This document shows, in pieces, positions 36,338 through 43,382 of a stretch of DNA of 64,000 bases (positions are counted from its first letter, which is position 1; the number at the start of each line of letters is the position of its first letter). The translations under genes and the position numbers were made by a program. The notes beneath the pieces are model-generated. The model was not told where the DNA came from. It saw only the letters and a program-made list of their open reading frames with translations, and ran no database searches. The DNA comes from Oscillospiraceae bacterium (GTDB lineage Bacteria > Bacillota > Clostridia > Oscillospirales > Oscillospiraceae), in assembly GCA_017458065.1 (NCBI GenBank), contig JAFTGD010000017.1:1-64000 (forward strand), given 5' to 3'.

Positions 36338-36424
36338 GTGTCAGAACTTTTATTGGATCTCATTTTCTCTGTTATGGCAAGTGTGATTGCGCATTACATT
36401 TGCAAATGGCTGGACGGAGAGTAG
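36338..36424 (+). CDS. Small hydrophobic peptide, probable type I toxin
   Basis: A 28-residue ORF starting GTG 36338 behind a very strong GGAGGGAGGTG. It has one membrane helix (LLLDLIFSVMASVIAHYI) and ends CKWLDGE. I recall many short peptides in gut Clostridia with this one-helix plus CKWLD ending, close in shape to Fst/holin-like toxins. A bidirectional terminator and an opposing promoter follow, the layout of type I toxin-antitoxin loci of the Fst/par type. Toxicity is inferred. Confidence 0.6.
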   Translation: MSELLLDLIFSVMASVIAHYICKWLDGE

Positions 36425-36455
36425 GGCAGCACAGCCTAAGTTAATTGCACCGTGA

Positions 36456-36534
36456 AAACGGACAAAACCTCCGGGAGTGCCTTCCCGGAGGTTTTGTCGG
36501 TGATAGTGTGCATAGCACTTCTATCAGATCTCAC
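36456..36534 (-). ncRNA. Candidate antisense antitoxin RNA
   Basis: A promoter on the minus strand, CTTGTT, 17 bases, TATAAT (36541-36546), fires toward the toxin ORF. The RNA would begin near 36534, form a stem from TGATAG/CTATCA (36501-36526), and end at the shared hairpin at 36462-36497. It would overlap the 3' end of the toxin mRNA, as in RNAI/RNAII systems. Not proven by sequence alone. Confidence 0.45.
36462..36497. terminator. Bidirectional terminator of the toxin-like locus
   Basis: A near-perfect hairpin with arms ACAAAACCTCCGGGA and TCCCGGAGGTTTTGT and a short loop. The outer A and T runs allow termination in both directions. Confidence 0.85.
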
Positions 36535-36597
36535 AGTGTTATTATAGCATGTTTTATTCAAAAAACAAGTATGAATTCATTCCAAAACCATTATTAA

Positions 36598-37383
36598 TCA
36601 CGACAGCAGCATGCGGTCGTTGTTGAGCGCGCGGCCGACGCCGGCCTTGAAGCGCTGCAGCAGGTCCTCCACGGTGAGGCCGCGGCGCTCCTCCCCCGCG
36701 ATGTCGAGGACGATGTCCCCACTGTCCATCATCAGCGTCCGGTTGCCCAGATCCAGCGCCGACTGCATGTTGTGGGTGATCATGAGGCAGGTCAGGTGCT
36801 CCCCTTCTACGATCTCGCGGGTGAGCGTCAGCACCTTTTCCGCCGTACCGGGGTCCAGCGCCGCTGTGTGCTCGTCCAGAAGCAGCAGCTTCGGATCGGC
36901 CATGGTGGCCATCATCAGCGTCAACGCCTGGCGCTGGCCGCCGGAGAGCAGACCGACCGGCTGCTTCATACGGTTCTCCAGGCCCATGTTCAGCATGGCG
37001 AGGCGGTCGCGGAAGGCCGTTTTCTCTTCCTTTGTCACATGGCTGAGCCATCCGCCTCTGCCCGCGGCAAGGGCCAGGTTCTCCTCGATGGTCATCCCCG
37101 GGGCGCTGCCCAGCATCGGGTCCTGAAAGAGCCGCCCGATGATCTTGGCACGGCGGTATTCCGGGAGGAAGGTGATGTCCTTCCCGTCCAGGACAATGCT
37201 GCCGGAATCGGTGAAGAAGCTGCCCGCAATGGCGTTGAAGAGGGTCGATTTGCCCGCGCCGTTTGCCCCGATGATGGTGACAAAGTCGCCCGGGTCCAGA
37301 TGCAGGGAGAGGTCCCGGATGGCGCATTTTTCGTTCACGGTACCGGGGTTGAAGGTCTTGGAGATGTGGGTCAGGGTCAGCAT
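36598..37383 (-). CDS. trpZ: ABC transporter ATPase, tryptophan uptake (TrpZ)
   Basis: A 261-residue ATP-binding subunit: Walker A GANGAGKST, Q-loop FQDPMLGSAPGMT, signature LLSGGQRQALTL, Walker B LLLLDEHTAALDP and H-loop THNMQSAL. It is of the subfamily that pairs with BmpA/PF04392-type binding proteins. ATG 37383 has GGAGG ten bases upstream and lies four bases behind the permease stop. The substrate is inferred from the tryptophan T-box at the head of the operon. Confidence 0.88.
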   Translation of the reverse strand: MLTLTHISKTFNPGTVNEKCAIRDLSLHLDPGDFVTIIGANGAGKSTLFNAIAGSFFTDSGSIVLDGKDITFLPEYRRAKIIGRLFQDPMLGSAPGMTIEENLALAAGRGGWLSHVTKEEKTAFRDRLAMLNMGLENRMKQPVGLLSGGQRQALTLMMATMADPKLLLLDEHTAALDPGTAEKVLTLTREIVEGEHLTCLMITHNMQSALDLGNRTLMMDSGDIVLDIAGEERRGLTVEDLLQRFKAGVGRALNNDRMLLS

Positions 37384-37387
37384 TCTG

Positions 37388-38368
37388 TCAGGCCTCCTTT
37401 CCGTCCGCAGCGGCAGAGGCATCCGCGTTTACAGCGGGGCTTCCGTTCCCGCCGCGCCCGTGGCTGAGTCTGCGGCGCAGCATCGGGACCTGCCCCTTCA
37501 GATAGGGGCCAGAGATTGCGATGATAACGATCACCGAGGACACCAGCTTCAGCATGGAGGCCGGCATATCGAAACGCAGCGCAATGGCATAGACCAGCCG
37601 GAAGATGAAGGAGCCCAGCACCACGCCGACAGCCCGCTTGGGGATGCTGCCGCGGCCCATGAAGGTGCCGCCGATCAGGAGGCTTGCAAGGGCGATGGTC
37701 ACCATGCCGGTGCCGATGTCGATGTTGACGGACTTCTGGGACTGGGCCAGAAGGCAGCCGGAAAGCGCCGTGAAGGAGTTGGCGACACAGAGGCCGACCG
37801 TGGTGGTGAAGGCAGGGTTAATAGAGGAGGAGCGGACCATGTCCGGGTTGTTGCCCGTGGCCCGGATGGCGAGACCCAGCCTTGTCCGCAAAAAGAGCGC
37901 CAGAAACACGATCACGACAATCACGGCGATCAGCGCCACAAACAGCTTGTACTGTCCTGAGAAAGGCGTCTCCTTCAGGAAGGCTTTGGCCTTGGTGAAG
38001 ACCGTCTCGGTCTTGTTCATGTTGAGGAGGGAGGAGTTTCCCATCACGGCAATGTTGATGGAATAAAGCCCGGTGTTGACGATGATGCCGGCAAGCAGGC
38101 TCTCCACACCCATGCGGGTCTGCAGCAGCGCTGTCACAAAACCGGAGAGTATCCCCGCGCACATGGCGGCGGGCAGGGCCAGCCAGGGATGCCCGGAGAT
38201 GGCAACAACGGCGCCGACACAGGCGCCGAGGGTGAAGCATCCGTCCGTCGACAGGTCGCAGACATTCAGCATGGAATAGCTCAGGAACAGGGCCAGAACG
38301 GTCAGCGCGTTGATCAGGCCCAGCTCCAGCGCAGTCTGGCCTAAGCCTATGGCTGCAGATAGCGTCAT
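37388..38368 (-). CDS. trpY: ABC transporter permease, tryptophan uptake (TrpY)
   Basis: A 326-residue membrane protein of the branched-chain amino acid/BmpA permease superfamily with about eight helices. It carries the family stretches VESLLAGIIVNTGLYSINIA and GLAIRATGNNPDMVRSS (EAA-like loop). The tail after about residue 295 is polar and Ala-rich. It lies between trpX and trpZ. Confidence 0.88.
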   Translation of the reverse strand: MTLSAAIGLGQTALELGLINALTVLALFLSYSMLNVCDLSTDGCFTLGACVGAVVAISGHPWLALPAAMCAGILSGFVTALLQTRMGVESLLAGIIVNTGLYSINIAVMGNSSLLNMNKTETVFTKAKAFLKETPFSGQYKLFVALIAVIVVIVFLALFLRTRLGLAIRATGNNPDMVRSSSINPAFTTTVGLCVANSFTALSGCLLAQSQKSVNIDIGTGMVTIALASLLIGGTFMGRGSIPKRAVGVVLGSFIFRLVYAIALRFDMPASMLKLVSSVIVIIAISGPYLKGQVPMLRRRLSHGRGGNGSPAVNADASAAADGKEA

Positions 38369-38463
38369 GGTTTTATATCCTCCCGATGAACAGGCAACGG
38401 CAGTAGATTGCTGCCGCTGCCCGTATGATTTTTCGTTTTATTATACCAGTGGAATAAGCTTAT

Positions 38464-38590
38464 TTATCCTTCCAGATCTCCAAACGATTCCGCTGGTTAT
38501 CTGCTTTTCACGCCCCCCGGAGGGGGCGTGGAATAAGCCTATTTATCCTTCCAGATCTCCGAACGACTCCGCCGTGGTGATTGGATTCAC
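38464..38590 (-). repeat. Second copy of the trpX coding end separated by a palindrome
   Basis: The gene ends with codons for AESFGDLEG and stop (stop at 38543). The copy has the same codons and stop at 38464-38493; it differs from the gene only at GAG/GAA and TTC/TTT, both synonymous. About 15 bases after the stop are also repeated. The coding-strand palindrome between the copies is CACGCCCCC, then a TCC(G) loop, then GGGGGCGTG, 12 bases after the gene stop. The period is 79 bases. Confidence 0.9.
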
Positions 38591-39574
38591 CTGAGTGCAG
38601 AGGGGGGCGAAGGCCTCGGCGATCGTGTCATAGTCCAGGCCGAGCATCTCACAGGTCTCGGTGTTGACGGTGGCAGTGCCGTTATCGAAGGTGAGGACCG
38701 CGGTGTCAGCGGGGTTTGCTCCCTCAACAAGGATCGTTGCGATCATGTTGGCGGTCTCGACACCGAGATTGGCATAGTCCACGCCGTAGCCCACAAACGC
38801 GCCGTTCAGGGCGAAGGAGTCGGCCCCGGTGTAGTGGGGAATGCCGGCCTCGGCCAGCGCCTCATAAATGGAGAGCTCGGCGGTCATGATTGTGTTGTCG
38901 GTCGGGGTGAAGACGGCGTCCACACCGTCGGCGATCAGGGCGTCGACAGCCAGCATGACCTCGTCCACTGTGGTGCCGTTATATTCCTTATACGCGACTC
39001 CCTTCTCGTCCAGGAAGGCTTTTGCCTCAGCGATCGGCGTGGTGGAGGAATCCTGTCCCATGTCATAGAGGAGCGCGATGCTGTCGGCTTCGGGATCGGC
39101 GGCGAAGATGAGCTTCATGACAGCGGCGGTGTCGAGGCCGTCAGAGGTGCCGGTGATGTTGGCGCCCGGCGCTTCCAGCGTTTCGGCAAGGCCGGTGGAG
39201 ATGGGGTCAGAGACCGCGGCGAAGACCACGGGGATGCCGTTATCTTCGGTCGCAGCCTGCATGCTCATGGCAACCGGGGTTGCCACACCGACCATCAGGT
39301 CCACATCGTCGGCAATAAAGTTCTGGATGATCTGGGCCATGACGTTGGCATCGGCATTGCAGTTGTCATAGCTGATGTCAAAGGTCACACCCTGTTCCTC
39401 GCCGAGTACGGCGAGCTGGTTCTCGATATTCTCGACGATCTGGTTCAGGGATGCGTCGTCGACGTAGTTGCAGATGCCGACTTTGAACACGGTCTCGCTG
39501 TCGGCGGCAAGGGCAGTGGCGCCAAGGCTGAGCACCAGCGCCAGGATCGTCATAACGGAAAGCAGCTTTTTCAT
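38543..39574 (-). CDS. trpX: ABC transporter substrate-binding protein, tryptophan uptake (TrpX)
   Basis: A 343-residue exported protein of the PF04392 type. The signal peptide is MKKLLSVMTILALVLSLGATALA, with likely cleavage before ADSET and no lipobox Cys. The body has family text such as DVDLMVGVATPVAMSMQ, VVFAAVSDPISTGL and ANITGTSDGL. ATG 39574 follows AAGGAG; a longer ORF start at 39598 lacks one. A T-box leader precedes the gene, so the operon trpXYZ should turn on when tRNA-Trp is uncharged. Confidence 0.9.
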   Translation of the reverse strand: MKKLLSVMTILALVLSLGATALAADSETVFKVGICNYVDDASLNQIVENIENQLAVLGEEQGVTFDISYDNCNADANVMAQIIQNFIADDVDLMVGVATPVAMSMQAATEDNGIPVVFAAVSDPISTGLAETLEAPGANITGTSDGLDTAAVMKLIFAADPEADSIALLYDMGQDSSTTPIAEAKAFLDEKGVAYKEYNGTTVDEVMLAVDALIADGVDAVFTPTDNTIMTAELSIYEALAEAGIPHYTGADSFALNGAFVGYGVDYANLGVETANMIATILVEGANPADTAVLTFDNGTATVNTETCEMLGLDYDTIAEAFAPLCTQVNPITTAESFGDLEG

Positions 39575-39735
39575 GATTATACTCCTTTTATTTTTCAAGA
39601 TAGATATATATGATCGGTTTGTATTCTTGCATGCACCTTATGCGGCCTCACGGCCTCAGGCGCCGCTGGATGGATTCTAGCTCGCCATCGCCGCCATCGT
39701 CTGTGTAAAAGAAACATCCTGTCGTCCTCCAAAAC

Positions 39736-40019
39736 AAAAATCCTGTCCCTGCATATCACATGCTGGGACAGGACCATAAACCAATCCTGCGGTGCCACCC
39801 GGCTTGACGCATCCGCGTCCTCCTCACCCGTACCATCATACGGTGGCTTTGTTCACGGAGTGCCGCTCCGTCGCACATAGGGCGGGAAACCCGCCTTCCG
39901 ATTGCCCTCCGAAGTCCATTCACTCGACCCTGGCTGCACCGTGCTCTCAGCACTGCACGGCTCTCTGTGCCATCCACAGACCGGCTACTTACTCTTCATC
40001 AACGGTTTCTTATGAAGTT
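39736..40019 (-). promoter_or_regulatory. T-box riboswitch, tryptophan specifier (UGG)
   Basis: The minus strand has the T-box core GGGTGGCACC at 39791-39800, followed by a terminator with arms TCCTGTCCC and GGGACAGGA (39741-39773) and a T run. The Stem I region shows GAAGAGTAAGTA and CAGAGAG, and the specifier side reads AGTGAATGGACTTC. The triplet after GAA is TGG (39916-39918), so uncharged tRNA-Trp is the predicted ligand. The downstream genes are an amino acid ABC transporter. Confidence 0.92.
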
Positions 40020-40025
40020 GAGTGG

Positions 40026-40054
40026 ATTTTACTCCTTTAGTTCGATAAAGTCAA
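40026..40054 (-). promoter_or_regulatory. Promoter of the T-box-trpXYZ operon
   Basis: TTGACT (40049-40054), 17 bases, TAAAAT (40026-40031). It lies directly behind the stop of the next gene upstream. Confidence 0.75.
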
Positions 40055-40072
40055 GAGCTTTTTTATCTTTTT

Positions 40073-41395
40073 TTATTTTCTGCGTAAGAGCCTTGGCAGC
40101 CTGACCGGCTCGTAAGCGTTGCCGAGGGCGTAGAGCACCCGCATGGCGTCCATCTCGGACCGGTACGGCCGGTTGAGATGGATCTCGACCGGGGTAAGGC
40201 TGTCGTCCTCCTTCCGGAGCAGCTGCATAAGGCGTTTTTGCGCCTGCTCCATGGTCGCCGTATGCGCGTAGATGTAGAGGCCGCTGATCCCGGGCGCTCC
40301 CGCCTGAGGCCGGATCACGGCGCGCAGACGGCTCTTCGGCAGCAGTTTGCGGATATGGTGCTCGACCTCGGCGAGCTTGCCCGCCTCGTCGATGACCTTA
40401 ATGTAGACCACTTCCTCCGGCACGTAGACCTCGCCCTCCAGATACTCCCGGTAGGGGGAACGGTGCATCCGCTCAAAAACCATTTGCTCCGGGCTGCGGA
40501 TCTCGCCCAGGTGGAAGATACAGGTCTTGTTATTGTGGACGGTATAGACAAAGCAGCTGATCCCCAGCGCACGCAGCCGCTCGATGACCCTTTCGGTGTC
40601 CTCCGGGTCCAGGTTCTCGGTCCGGATGTAGAGATTGCGGTCCGCGTCATAGATCGCAGCGCCGTCCATGACGATCAGGGGAATGTTCAGCCGGGCGGCG
40701 CTCATCTGCAGCATGAAGAAAGCCGGCGCGTGCTCCGACATGAGGCAGAGCTTTGCTCCGTCGTCGTAGAGATAGTTCAGGCGGAAGCTGGCCGCCGCCG
40801 GGAGCTGGGAGAAGCGGTCCGGCACTAGGTCTTTGGTCCGGACAAAGAACACGCGGTCCCGCTGCTTCACCCGCGGGAGGCGGAAGATGTTGACCCCGAT
40901 GGCAGCCAGCGTCCCGATAAAGACCCCGAGGATCCTCTGCCCTGCCCGGAGGAGCGGGTCCTCGATGTCGGGAAAGGAGATCACTACGCAGAGAAAGACG
41001 ATGGCCGCGAGGCTCGCCGTGTCCGCCTTGCCGATGAGGACAGCCGTATACAGGGAAACCAGCACGCCCAACGCCATGCTTGCATAGAGCAGAACCGGGA
41101 TCTCGCCCATCCGAGGAAACAGCAGCAACAGCAGAAGGAACATCAGGCCCCAGAAGGCGCCGATCACCGTACCGGCAAAGCGGTTGAGGGCGAAGGAACG
41201 GCTGTCCCGGACATAGGGCTGCATGCAGATGATGGCGGTGATCATCGCCTCGGTGGGCATGCTCTGCCCGCTGTAGCCGCGGTGGTAATAGACCATCAGA
41301 CAGAGGAAAACCGCAACCGTCGTCTTGATGATGCGCTGGCCGATATGCGGGATGCGTCTGCGCTCCGGTTTGTCGTATAAGGTGTCCTGATTCAT
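40073..41395 (-). CDS. Aromatic acid exporter/FUSC-type membrane protein fused to a HAD-like domain
   Basis: A 440-residue protein. Residues 15-185 hold about six membrane helices of the ArAE/DUF939 type (TEAMITAIICMQPYVRDSRS, then NRFAGTVIGAFWG). From about 190 the soluble part resembles a Cof-type HAD phosphatase: IPLIVMDGAAIYDADRNLY aligns with the NGAxIYD segment, and the cap-like and late parts follow. The usual DxDGT nucleophile motif is not visible, so the domain may bind rather than hydrolyse. The usual FUSC C-terminal helices are replaced. It sits upstream of the tryptophan operon, which may hint at aromatic substrates. Confidence 0.75.
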   Translation of the reverse strand: MNQDTLYDKPERRRIPHIGQRIIKTTVAVFLCLMVYYHRGYSGQSMPTEAMITAIICMQPYVRDSRSFALNRFAGTVIGAFWGLMFLLLLLLFPRMGEIPVLLYASMALGVLVSLYTAVLIGKADTASLAAIVFLCVVISFPDIEDPLLRAGQRILGVFIGTLAAIGVNIFRLPRVKQRDRVFFVRTKDLVPDRFSQLPAAASFRLNYLYDDGAKLCLMSEHAPAFFMLQMSAARLNIPLIVMDGAAIYDADRNLYIRTENLDPEDTERVIERLRALGISCFVYTVHNNKTCIFHLGEIRSPEQMVFERMHRSPYREYLEGEVYVPEEVVYIKVIDEAGKLAEVEHHIRKLLPKSRLRAVIRPQAGAPGISGLYIYAHTATMEQAQKRLMQLLRKEDDSLTPVEIHLNRPYRSEMDAMRVLYALGNAYEPVRLPRLLRRK

Positions 41396-41489
41396 TCAGC
41401 TTCCCATTTCCGTTTCGGTTGTTCTCTTTGTTTGCGTAAGCCTATCATATCCCGCATGGATTTTCAAGCCGAAAAGGATGAAAAAACTG

Positions 41490-41518
41490 TTGACAATCGG
41501 CGCGATTTCTGCTATTAT
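41490..41518 (+). promoter_or_regulatory. Promoter of the tRNA-Met/tRNA-Glu pair
   Basis: TTGACA (41490-41495), 17 bases, TATTAT (41513-41518), near consensus and 18 bases before the first tRNA. Confidence 0.88.
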
Positions 41519-41536
41519 ACACTTCGCTATCCAAAT

Positions 41537-41613
41537 GGCGGCATAGCTCAGCTGGCTAGAGCATGCGGTTCATACCCGCAGTGTCCCCGGTTCAAATCCA
41601 GGTGCCGCTACCA
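41537..41613 (+). tRNA. tRNA-Met (anticodon CAT, elongator type)
   Basis: A 77-base cloverleaf: acceptor GGCGGCA/TGCCGCT, D arm GCTC...GAGC, anticodon loop TTCATAC on TGCGG/CCGCA, encoded CCA. The paired first base of the acceptor and the D-loop AGCTGGCTA are of the elongator Met type, not initiator. Confidence 0.92.
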
Positions 41614-41642
41614 AGGCGCAGCCAATCCTGCGCCTTTTCCAT

Positions 41643-41717
41643 GGCCCGTTGGTCAAGTGGTTAAGACACCGCCCTTTCACGGCGGTAACATGGGTTCAAA
41701 TCCCGTACGGGTCACCA
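41643..41717 (+). tRNA. tRNA-Glu (anticodon TTC)
   Basis: A 75-base cloverleaf: GGCCCGT/ACGGGTC acceptor, D arm with AGTGGTTA, anticodon loop CTTTCAC on CCGCC/GGCGG, T loop TTCAAAT, encoded CCA. Confidence 0.95.
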
Positions 41718-41751
41718 GAGAGCTCCGAGTTGTTCGGAGCTCTCTTTTTTT
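41718..41751 (+). terminator. Terminator after the tRNA pair
   Basis: Arms GAGAGCTCCGA and TCGGAGCTCTC with a five-base loop, followed by seven T. Confidence 0.92.
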
Positions 41752-41867
41752 GTATTTTTCAGTTGTCACGGGCATTCGGTTTGTGATACAATGCTAAAAA
41801 GCGGAATTTTTGATTCCATACCCGGAGCTTTATGAATATTCTATCATCAATCAGGAGGTATCTCACC

Positions 41868-42815
41868 ATGAGTGTCGAGTTTGCAAAAGAGTATGAGTCC
41901 ATCGTCAACAAGGCCCGTGCCGAAGGCAAGAAGATGCGTGTTGCCCTCGCCGGCGCCGATTCCGAATCCATCCTGGCAGGCTTGTTTGAAGCGGAGGCCG
42001 ACGGCTTTGTGGAGCCGATCCTGATCGGCAACTACCGCAAGATTCAGGACATGGTCGAGAAGCTGGGCCTCAAGGACCGCCGTTACGACCTGCAGCCGGT
42101 AGACGACAGCACCAACGTGGTGCAGTTTGCCATCGAGATGATCAAGTCCGGCAACGCCGACTGCCTGATGCGCGGCAGCACTTCCACCCGTGACCTGCTG
42201 ATGCCGGTGCTGAACAAGGCAAACCACCTGATCCGCGACGACCGTCTGGTCACGCACGTGGTTTTCCTGAAGATCCCCGGCTATGACAAGCTGCTGGCAG
42301 TCTCCGACGTCACGCTGCTGATCAATCCCTCCGCCGACGGCCGTCGGGAAGTACTGAAGAATATGGTCCGTGCGCTGAAGGTCTTCGATGTGGAGCACCC
42401 GAACATTGCCCTGCTCGCCATGGTTGAGAAGCCAAGCTTCCATATGCGCGATACTGTTGAGGACCAGACCATGGTGAAAGAGCATCTGCAGCGCCCCATT
42501 GCCGACTGCAACATCGCGGGTCCAATCGCCTATGACCTGATCATGAGCAAGGAAGCCGCAAGGCTGAAGAACTTTGATTGCCCGTACTGCGGCGAGTTTG
42601 ACGGCATTGTGGTGCCGAACCTCATGAGCGGCAACCTCCTCATCAAGGTCCTGCAGATGAATGCCGGGGCCGAGAGCTGCGGCATCCTCGTCGGGGCCAA
42701 GATCCCCGTCGCCATCACCTCCCGCAGCGACTCCCCGGACAAAGCCTATCTGTCATTGGCAGCGTGCACGGCAATGTGGAAGGATCCGGAGCATAAGTAC
42801 TTCGGCAAAGAGTAA
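41868..42815 (+). CDS. Phosphate acetyl/butyryltransferase family protein
   Basis: A 315-residue protein of the Pta/Ptb fold. ATG 41868 has AGGAGG ten bases upstream. Recognisable segments: ADCLMRGSTSTRDLLMPVLN, AVSDVTLLINPSADGR, GPIAYDLIMSKEAARLK, and FDGIVVPNLMSGNLLIKVLQ. It transfers an acyl group between CoA and phosphate; whether acetyl, butyryl or another acyl cannot be told. No acetate or butyrate kinase gene is adjacent. Its last codons are echoed downstream with a palindrome. Confidence 0.88.
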   Translation: MSVEFAKEYESIVNKARAEGKKMRVALAGADSESILAGLFEAEADGFVEPILIGNYRKIQDMVEKLGLKDRRYDLQPVDDSTNVVQFAIEMIKSGNADCLMRGSTSTRDLLMPVLNKANHLIRDDRLVTHVVFLKIPGYDKLLAVSDVTLLINPSADGRREVLKNMVRALKVFDVEHPNIALLAMVEKPSFHMRDTVEDQTMVKEHLQRPIADCNIAGPIAYDLIMSKEAARLKNFDCPYCGEFDGIVVPNLMSGNLLIKVLQMNAGAESCGILVGAKIPVAITSRSDSPDKAYLSLAACTAMWKDPEHKYFGKE

Positions 42816-42955
42816 GAGAAATGTTAATCCCCCGCTCCGCGGGGGATTTGACAGGGTTTTTCAGCCATGTGGAAGAACCCCGGTCACAAGCATTTCAGCA
42901 AAGAGTGAGAGAAATGTCAATTCTCCCGCTCCGCGGGGGATTAACAGGGTTTTTC
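42771..42955 (+). repeat. Tandem copy of the phosphotransacylase coding end with palindromes
   Basis: The gene ends MWKDPEHKYFGKE and stop (42813-42815), then GAGAAATGT, a palindrome AATCCCCCGC-TCC-GCGGGGGATT (42826-42848) and ACAGGGTTTTTCAGCC. The whole unit repeats with period 93: MWKNPGHKHFSKE, stop at 42906-42908, GAGAAATGT, a second GC-rich palindrome with TCC loop (42923-42939) and the same tail. Here four residues differ (D/N, E/G, Y/H, G/S), so this copy is older or less constrained. Confidence 0.9.
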
Positions 42956-42989
42956 AGCCAAAACCGAATACTTCCGGCCTTTATGACGA

Positions 42990-43012
42990 CAGCCCCGCCT
43001 TTCGGCGGGGCT
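42990..43012. terminator. Hairpin between the convergent phosphotransacylase and hypA genes
   Basis: Arms AGCCCCGCC and GGCGGGGCT with loop TTTC. The T run is weak on both sides. Confidence 0.65.
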
Positions 43013-43040
43013 GTTCGCTTTGCATTTCTATGGGAGCGCT

Positions 43041-43382
43041 TTAAGTCGCCAGGATCTCTTTCAGGGTCAGGTCGCGGCCGGTCAGAGGGGTGAGCTTCTC
43101 TCCGCTGCACTTGGGGCAGCGGAGGCGGTTCACATCCGCGACGAATTCTTCCCCGCAGTCCAGGCACCGGGCTGTGCCCTCGAGTTCTTCGATGACGAAC
43201 TCCACATCCTGAAGTTCCGTCCCGTCGGTCACCGCCACCCAGCAGTCGGCCATGTAGGCAGGCACGACACCGCTGAGTGTCCCGATCTCTACCGTGATGC
43301 GGCTGATCTCTTCCAGCTCTTCCTCTTTTGCGATGTTGCGCACCATTTTCAGCAGCGCATCGCAGATCCCGAGCTCGTGCAT
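43041..43382 (-). CDS. hypA: Hydrogenase nickel metallochaperone HypA
   Basis: A 113-residue protein. The nickel site is the N-terminal MHEL, and the zinc site is CLDC...CPKC in the second half. HypA inserts nickel into [NiFe] hydrogenase with HypB. No hypB or hydrogenase gene is present in the window. The ATG overlaps the stop of the large Fe-S flavoprotein by one base (TAATG), so the two are coupled, which may point to a joint role in hydrogen or electron metabolism. Confidence 0.93.
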   Translation of the reverse strand: MHELGICDALLKMVRNIAKEEELEEISRITVEIGTLSGVVPAYMADCWVAVTDGTELQDVEFVIEELEGTARCLDCGEEFVADVNRLRCPKCSGEKLTPLTGRDLTLKEILAT

